From Scoparia ambigualis (taxonomy: Eukaryota > Arthropoda > Insecta > Lepidoptera > Crambidae): 64,000 nucleotides of DNA. Location: the NCBI GenBank assembly GCA_963921215.1, contig OY992509.1, positions 19,198,323 through 19,262,322 of the forward strand, given 5' to 3'. Shown here one piece after another: positions 57,819 through 64,000 of the stretch; position 1 is the first letter of the stretch; each line of letters opens with the position of its first letter. Position numbers and translations under genes: made by a program. The notes below the pieces were generated by a model that saw nothing but the letters and a program-made list of their open reading frames with translations, did not search any database and had not been told where the DNA came from.

Positions 57819-58687
57819 TAACTAGTAGTTACTACTGAAAATGAAACAAAATATTTCAAAGGTAAACTCGTAATATTGTCAGAGTCCTCAAAGAATAGAT
57901 TCACCCAGGAAGTTTCATTATACCCGGTAGGGTTAAGTGCGCTGAAACCTTTGGACCTATCGTGTCTTACCATAAAGCGAGATAAGATGAGATAAGATTA
58001 GACACATTTTTTTTGCTGTAATATGTATAACTTAGCCTTGAGACAAAAATAACGTATGTAAAGTAATTACTCTTAGTATTAGTATTAGTGTATAGCTAAG
58101 CAAATAAAGTTGAAAGATGAAAGCGAATCACATCCCCGTTGTGCAACAAAAAAAAATATGCAAACGTATTCCTTTACGCTGCTGGCAAAGGAGCCCTTTT
58201 GCGCGGTTTTAATTAATTGCATGCTGGTTCAATTAGTGAGAGGATAGCGGATATTATGCAGTCATTTCATACTGAGATATTCTTTTACTTTGTGTGGTAG
58301 CTTAATCATGCATTTTACTTAAAGAATTATTTTTTTTTTTAATTTTTATATTTTATTTACGAGTAATAAGCTTCTGAAATAGCTGCAAGGTAGGAAAACT
58401 TTTTCTGGAATACATTTTTCTAGGTTAATCGCTTCTTTTAGTGCTTGCTGCACAAAATCTTTTTGCCTTATTTGGAATTATCTTGGAGGTTTCTTAATTA
58501 ATTCGTTACAAAGACAGCTTACGCCTTAAACGTAGTCTTTGTAACTACATAATAGTTTTGTATATTTTGAGTAATAAATGTTTGGTTGTATTTCATCTTC
58601 ATACTGTTATGGACCTCACCCCAATAAACTAATTAACTAATTACACCACAATGGTTGGACTATGTTGTCTAACTATGGTCAGGGGTC

Positions 58688-58815
58688 TTTACCATCAACT
58701 CTTGGAGTAGTCTTGGAGTAGTATTACTTTAATCTTAATTTGCTAATTCCCATCCGAATTTTAAACAGTAACATTAAAGTAAACTGCTCTAAGAAGTAAC
58801 AGTAGGGCTCCAGAA
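58688..58815. repeat. short palindromic repeat, family C copy 5
   Basis: GGAGTAGTATTACTTTAATC .. AATTCCCATCCGAATTTTAA .. ACATTAAAGTAAACTGC, flank AAGTAACAGTAGGGCTCC. It is the most diverged copy. Confidence 0.55.
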
Positions 58816-59213
58816 TCAGGCCACTGACATACAATTGTAGACGTTTTGAAATAGCATAATCAAGGCTTAAAAAGCTCCTCAGCCACACTGATTTCTACAC
58901 CAATTACTATATTGGATAAGGACCAGTCAGCTGCATAGGTACAGTAGTAATATTCATGTGTCTATGTCAGCTTATTTGTGTAAGTACCTTAATTTGTTAA
59001 GAAATATAAACGGTACATTACTATATTAAAATATCAAAATAATCAGGCTCACACAATCTTTATATTGCGCGAATGAAGTACCTACGAAAAAAAAATTGGA
59101 AGCATAGTTAAAATCATAGCACAACAACAAAATAGACCAACAACATGATTGGTTTTGTACACTGTGGGGATGCAGTCACAGTAATCTTTATACAAAATAA
59201 TAAAAAAAAATTA

Positions 59214-59420
59214 ACCGTGTCGCGTAGCGGTGAAAGAATACTACCACACCCTCTCTTCCCTTAGTTGTTGTAAAAGGCGACTAACGGACTAAAGACTGCA
59301 CATACACCCAACAGCAAATAACGGCGATGGGCTCACCACCTGTAACGCTGAGCACACGTGCAGTCGCTATTTGGTAAATGTGGACTATGGTAGAGGGCTG
59401 CTTTTACTGTCCTCATTGCC
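59214..59420 (+). repeat. family A, copy 14, left part
   Basis: ACCGTGTCGCGTAGCGGTGA .. CTTTTACTGTCCTCATTGCC. It is interrupted after CATTGCC and resumes at 60269. Confidence 0.85.
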
Positions 59421-60268
59421 CCTATCTACTGACCCCAATAGATAGGGTATCGCAACTGGAACTACGGGTCCGATTGTGTTTTCAGGGGTACTACGGGGTT
59501 CCGGTTCAAGCCCCACGCTGGTTGTGCCTTGACCGGCGCCTCCGGCGGGATCAGGACGTGGGTTGGACTCGTAGTGGCTCGTGGTTAGCTGTAGAGCTTG
59601 GGAATGTTCGTTTGTCCTGGTATTGTGTGTCAGGACTTCCAAACTCGCGCACAGCGAGCGGGGCCTAGTAGCGGTCTCTGAGGGGCCAGAGGCGAAAAGT
59701 CCTGCGGGGAACGTGAGTTTCCCTTATAGTTGGCAGCTTTGTCCGGTGATTCTCATTGGACATTGGTGTTGACATCTCCGGTACTAGTCTGGATAACTAG
59801 TAGAGGCGGCCCCCTAGATGCCGTAGCCTCCGGTCCAGCCAGCCGCGTAGGACGTGGGAACTGGCTAGGCGCCTGGATGGGTTCCGAGAAGTGAGTGTGC
59901 TTACTACTCCGCTACCAAGGTGGACACTTGGAAGTCAACTATAGAGTCGACGATCCTAGCAGTGGCAACTGCGAGTGTGCCCTTCGTGCAACGAGAAGTG
60001 AGCGAGCTCGACAGCTCCGGTTACCTATCTGGACAATAGGCAGTGAACTACACGTGTTCACGGGGAGACTCTCCCGAGCCACTAGTCTTATGAGTACCGA
60101 ATGAAGAGCGCGCTTCGGCGTACACTGATTTGGCGTCAAGACCTAACGCAGATGGTCTCCTGCGCGAGAGTTCTACTGGCGCAGGGACGTCTGGCACTTC
60201 TTGCATAACCTAACGGTTGGTCTCGAGGTGCCAGTACAAATAAAATTTAGTGGTGTACGGAGAGGGGA
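59421..60268 (+). mobile_element. 848-bp GC-rich insertion with 13-bp target duplication
   Basis: TGTCCTCATTGCC stands at 59408-59420 and again at 60269-60281. Uninterrupted family A copies have it once, so the segment between is an insertion. It begins with a hairpin (CCTATCTA .. TAGATAGG, 59421-59448) and is much richer in GC and CpG than its surroundings. An A-box-like TATCGCAACTGG at 59448-59459 and a perfect B-box GGTTCAAGCCC at 59503-59513 are spaced as in tRNA-derived promoters, but a TTTT run between them (59479-59482) argues against efficient Pol III transcription. There is no poly(A) tail, no terminal inverted repeat and no recognised protein. A long tRNA-headed SINE or a truncated retroelement are both possible. 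Confidence 0.75.
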
Positions 60269-60330
60269 TGTCCTCATTGCCTAGTCTCTGACTAACCCTT
60301 CGGGGATAATAGTCGTGATATATGTTTGTG
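60269..60330 (+). repeat. family A, copy 14, right part
   Basis: TGTCCTCATTGCCTAGTCTC, then CCTTCGGGGATAATAGTCGT; it completes the copy begun at 59214. Confidence 0.85.
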
Positions 60331-60620
60331 TATTATGTATAAATAAAAATCTGTTGCCACGAATGGTTGTTCGAACGAACGAACGAACACGTCACGGGGT
60401 GCGGGGTATAAGGGACGAAATCGAGGGCGGGCGGGCCGGCAGTGTTCAATAATACTTGACAGTTCTCGGAAAATTATTTTTAAAATTACAAACGCCTATT
60501 TTATACTTACCTCTTACAATATTTTTCTTCTCGAAAAAGCCTTTTAGAGAAAAAAACATACTTTTCTTCATTAATTTCAAATTTCGCGCGAAAACGGTTG
60601 GTCTCGTGACATTTTGCCCT

Positions 60621-60704
60621 GTGACGTCACACTTCATTAAACAAACAAATTTTATCTTGAAACTGACAGATAGTTTTTGTTTATTTTGTGAAATGTGACG
60701 TCAC
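60621..60704. repeat. inverted repeat with two perfect GTGACGTCAC sites
   Basis: GTGACGTCAC at 60621-60630 and 60695-60704, followed and preceded respectively by complementary segments (ACTTCATTAAACAAAC and GTTTATTTTGTGAAAT). Each is a CRE-like palindrome. No gene is attached. Confidence 0.45.
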
Positions 60705-61150
60705 ACGAAGCTCAATCATGGCCGCCCGTGTTTCTGGTCTTGTAATCCACAGATAAAAACACGCAAATTTATTTTGTAAAAATTTAATATTTACAAATTA
60801 TCTTAGTTACTACTTAATAAAAAATACTATTCGAAAATTGTTGTTAAATTATAAACTACCATATCCGACATAATTCATATTTTATTGTTACTAACTGCCA
60901 AACAGCCAATTGCATGGTGCCACGCACTCACTGTAGGTACAGTAAACATACCTCAAACGTTCGTAGCAGGCAATAATTCAATGTATCGCCAATAGCGCCA
61001 AACGACCGGTCGCACTGTTTGCCAAATAAGCAGCAATTAGTTCTCCACTTGCCGCAATTGAATTGTGAATCGATTACGTGTGAAAGAGCCAATTTAATGC
61101 AAAGCCATCACAAGTGACAGGGCGTGCGGTGGAGAAATTTCCAAAAAGCC

Positions 61151-61273
61151 AGGCCGCTACGAACTATGCCAATAGCTATTCTACACTATTCAATAACATT
61201 GTTAATATATTTATATTTCTGAGATCAAGAACGCCACATTTGGTCATTTTACGCAAAAATCACAGTCGAGATG
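61151..61273 (-). mobile_element. partial copy of the CATCTCGA MITE
   Basis: AGGCCGCTACGAACTATGCC, AATAGCTATTCTACACTATT, GAGATCAAGAACGCCACATT, ACAGTCGAGATG is the complement of 54379-54505. Confidence 0.6.
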
Positions 61274-61367
61274 TAATAGGCCTCTTAAACACCAGGCTAT
61301 ATGTGTAATTAGTTTATATTGAGTGTATCATTGTTCTCGCATGGCGATCTTTATCTTTCATCGTCAG

Positions 61368-61500
61368 TTTTATAAACGTCTCACTGCTAGGCCTTTCCAC
61401 ATGGGAAACTCTATCTATCTCCCCATCTCTATCTATTTAGATAGAGATGGGGAGATTAGGCCCTAACAGTGTAGTAGCACTGGCCCAATTATATTATAAG
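61368..61500 (-). mobile_element. SINE-E 3' part interrupted by a palindrome
   Basis: ATAAACGTCTCACTGCTAGG and GGGGAGATTAGGCCCTAAC fit the SINE-E 3' region in reverse. The hairpin at 61417-61456 occupies the place of internal SINE sequence. Confidence 0.45.
61417..61456. repeat. perfect hairpin, 19-bp stem, 2-nt loop
   Basis: ATCTCCCCATCTCTATCTA, TT, then the exact complement ending GGGGAGAT. It lies inside the SINE-E fragment. Confidence 0.88.
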
Positions 61501-61514
61501 TAGGCTTTAGTCTT

Positions 61515-62079
61515 ATGACGTTACCTCGATGGTCATTACCTCGATGTCTCTACCTCGACGGTACACTTCACCGATGGCTCGTTACCTCGAAAGGTCAATT
61601 TCTCGAAGGATCTCTTCCTCGACGGGACTTTTCTTCGATGGTACATTTGATCGATGGGTTGTTACCTCGAAAAAATCATAAAAGTACAGTTATAATTCCC
61701 ATGACTTTTAGAAGTCTCCCTTAGTTTATTGTGTATTTTTAGTAACATTTTGATAAAAGAATAAGACAAAAGTGTCTTATGAACCATAATTGTAAATTTA
61801 TATGTAGAGTGATAATAAATGTCGCTTATATGATTATATCGATACTCATTTCATTTCACTAGTGATTTTACACCTTTCAGTTACACACACATACTTTACA
61901 TTTACTGTACTTTTGATGATTTTTTCGAGGTAACAACCCATCCATTAAATGTACTATCCAAGAAAAGACCGTCGAGGAAGAGATCCTTCGAGGTATTGAC
62001 CTTTTGAGGTAACGAGCCATCGGTGAAGTGTACCGTAGAGGTAGAGACGTCGAGGTAATGACCATCGAGGTAACGTCAT
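61515..62079. mobile_element. foldback element, 565 bp, arms built of CCTCGA motifs
   Basis: The left arm (61515-61700) begins ATGACGTTACCTCGATGG and repeats a 12-20 bp motif around (T)ACCTCGA(T/C)GG about ten times, with variants ACCGATGG, TTTCTCGAAGG, CTTCGATGG and TGATCGATGG. The right arm (61895-62079) is its complement with about 10% differences, ending CGAGGTAACGTCAT. The arms meet across about 190 bp of AT-rich unique DNA. No transposase frame is present. The short open frames across the arms are by-products of the repeat. The target duplication is not evident. Confidence 0.75.
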
Positions 62080-62084
62080 TCGAA

Positions 62085-63440
62085 CTAGAGTATCAGACCC
62101 GTAAATGGGTAGATGTTATTGCTTTGATGTAAAATAGACTGTACTTCGACAACAAAGTAGTATTCATAAATATATTTAAGCAAGGTGAATGTGTTCGTAA
62201 GGTCATCACACTACCATATGAATTGAATACAATTTACAAAATTTTCAAACTAGGAAATGAAAAAAAAAGTCTCCAAAAATTATCGCATAACCATTTAATT
62301 AAACATGTATAATTGCTTATTTATCGTTCTTAGACCTACAGATGTTCGTAACGCGAAGTGAATCGCGGCATCCACCCGCCCGCCACCAATTACGCGTCCG
62401 CAGTTGGCATTGCACCCCTTTTACTAAGGCCGATACGCTACACAAGCGTAGCGGGTAGCAGAGCGAGCTGACTTCATTTGTCTTTATACCTATTGACTTG
62501 CTCAGTGATATTGACTCTATATTTAGTGTCGATTTATTATTATTTTGGTAGTGTTTTGGCAGAATACAAGTGATCGCGGAGCCACCGCGACAACTGAGGC
62601 ATAAGCCTTATTATGTCATCATGTTTGGTTTCTATAACTGTTGTCAACGTACTAAATGTGTAAAATGTTGTTGTATAGAGGCAAATAAACGATTTTCTTT
62701 TCATTATTCACAATTATTAAACGTTACTTTAATTGAGTTGGTAACCCAAATAAGTTCAGTTGCTACTCAGGTGCTAATCGAACCCGCGTTCTCTACTAAG
62801 AGGACGCGGGTTTGACTCCATTCCATTCGATTCGGGTTCGGGTTGCGGGTAGATAATTTGTTTCAACGTTTCGAGTAGCTTTGAGTTTATTTGAGCGTTT
62901 TTTAACGCAAATAATCTAATGTTACGAATGTTACTTTCGTTGGTAAATACTTATGTCACATTTAAAAGTTAATTCTTGGCTGACTTACTGAAAAAAGATC
63001 AACATCACACAGTCCAAACCGCTGGACCTAAAACACTAGAGTTACGCAGACAGGTAATAATAATATTTTACTTTATTGACCAAGCAAAATACATCATGTA
63101 ACTGAAATAAATTTTAATATTAAATGAGAATTTTACACAATTTCACTAGCGTCTTAACTAGGCCGAACCTGTGTCCTAGATGATAGTTACTTCCTATGAC
63201 ATTTATCTAACTTTAACACATTTTTTCATCTTTCCCGAAATTTCCGGATCGCGGGACACGCAGGCACACATAGCCGCGGAAGGTCGTTATTTTCAGTTGA
63301 AAGTATTACACATAAATATACGATTTTTTTATATTTCACCCTTAAATAATATTAACAAAAAATGCAAAGGTTTTATTATACAAAAAATTTAATCACCTAT
63401 CGAATTTCAGAATGAAGTAGGTACCTATTTATAACCTACG
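62085..63440. other. non-coding stretch with one hairpin
   Basis: No gene recognised. AACCCGCGTTCTCT at 62781-62794 pairs with AGAGGACGCGGGTT at 62799-62812 (one mismatch, 4-nt loop). Nearby B-box-like TAATCGAACCCGC suggests a tRNA-SINE remnant. Confidence 0.35.
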
Positions 63441-63447
63441 TAACGCC

Positions 63448-63592
63448 TCAAGCGCTCGGCTCGATATCCGGATCCCCGGGTTCAATTCCTAGGTCTGGCA
63501 AGCATGGTGATTAAGCCAATACCCATCTATTGTAGCGATGACTTGATTTCAATGATGGAAGCGTTTGCCATGCAGTGGGACATACTGTCCCA
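63448..63592 (+). mobile_element. SINE-F, uninterrupted copy
   Basis: GCGCTCGGCTCGATATCCGG, CCCCGGGTTCAATTCCTAGG, GCAAGCATGGTGATTAAGCC, GATGACTTGATTTCAATGAT, CATGCAGTGGGACATACTG. It serves as the empty-site reference for the MITE-split copy at 20351. Confidence 0.65.
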
Positions 63593-64000
63593 ACACCTAC
63601 CTACTATACCTACAGCCTGTACTTTACTTTTTTCAACTTAATTTTGATTACATTTATTGTGTTTATTATGAAGTAAAGAAGTTAATTAAGAATGAGCATT
63701 GCATCGATTTTCTCCTTTTCAAGCCAAAAGATCCAGATTTCAGACGTTTCTAGAAACTTGAACCAAGCACAATGTTGAAGATAACTTCGTTAGCTGCTTC
63801 GTTGGATACCGCTCGTTCTACAAGCTTCTAATGCAATTATGATTTCAAACAGTGAAGATAGTACACATTAGTATAGTAAACAATCGGATTTTGTAATGTT
63901 ATAACAGATATAAAAACTATATATATCTAAATGAAATCTAATAAAATTTAACTATAAAGTAGTCTGTAAAAGTGCCAAGAACTAAGTACATAAAACTATT

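Noticed and set aside
59378..59668. 96-codon frame across the start of the 848-bp insertion
   Set aside because: It crosses the insertion border at 59420/59421, so it cannot be an ancestral gene. It has no motif.
61515..61724. Open frame with repeated LPRW/LPRR-like peptides
   Set aside because: It is a direct by-product of the CCTCGA repeats in the foldback arm, and the opposite arm gives a mirrored frame.

Overview
The window looks like AT-rich, repeat-dense genomic DNA from a moth or butterfly (Lepidoptera, possibly Noctuidae). The evidence is the repeat content: tRNA-headed SINEs, Lep1/Helitron-like segments ending in CTAGT, mag-type Ty3/Gypsy coding sequence, mariner-, piggyBac- and foldback-type MITEs, and a dispersed family (called A here) whose 3' end runs into TATG microsatellites. 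No bacterial or organelle features are present. The genus is inference. No complete host protein gene is visible.

Host signal is limited to two CpG-rich patches. Bases 33-193 look like a 5' exon and promoter on the minus strand, with GT donor sites and an insect-type initiator; the gene would continue left of the window. Bases 28255-28530 look like a second CpG-rich promoter or first exon of undecided strand. The rest reads as intergenic or intronic sequence.

Layout: 1.8-3.7 kb holds family A, SINE-B and short palindromic repeats. 4337-8137 is a 3.8 kb TIR element with TACA target duplications and decayed coding pieces. 9.6-18.5 kb has scattered SINE, Helitron-like and family A copies, including a SINE inserted in family A and a 105-bp tandem amplification. 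18.6 kb carries a relic of a tyrosine-recombinase-like protein. 20.1-21.5 kb is a SINE split by two different MITEs. 22.1-23.3 kb is a cluster of four tRNA-like units, with a fifth at 44.6 kb. 31.8-33.3 kb holds a TIR element and a broken LINE carrying RNase H and a zinc knuckle. 35241-40191 is a recent Ty3/Gypsy element on the minus strand, with near-identical LTRs, a 5-bp target duplication, a tRNA-Leu-type primer site and two coding lesions. 42-50 kb has MITEs, SINEs and a second LINE relic. 51-62 kb has several MITEs, perfect short-loop hairpins, an 848-bp GC-rich insertion inside family A, and a foldback element whose arms are built from a repeated CCTCGA motif.

Nothing here acts as a pathway. 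The window is a record of layered transposition in which many insertion events can be ordered by nesting. The best candidates for something undescribed are the 848-bp insertion at 59421-60268, the CCTCGA foldback at 61515-62079, the tRNA-like cluster at 22.1-23.3 kb and the TACA-flanked TIR element at 4337-8137. All family names rest on motif reading without database searches.
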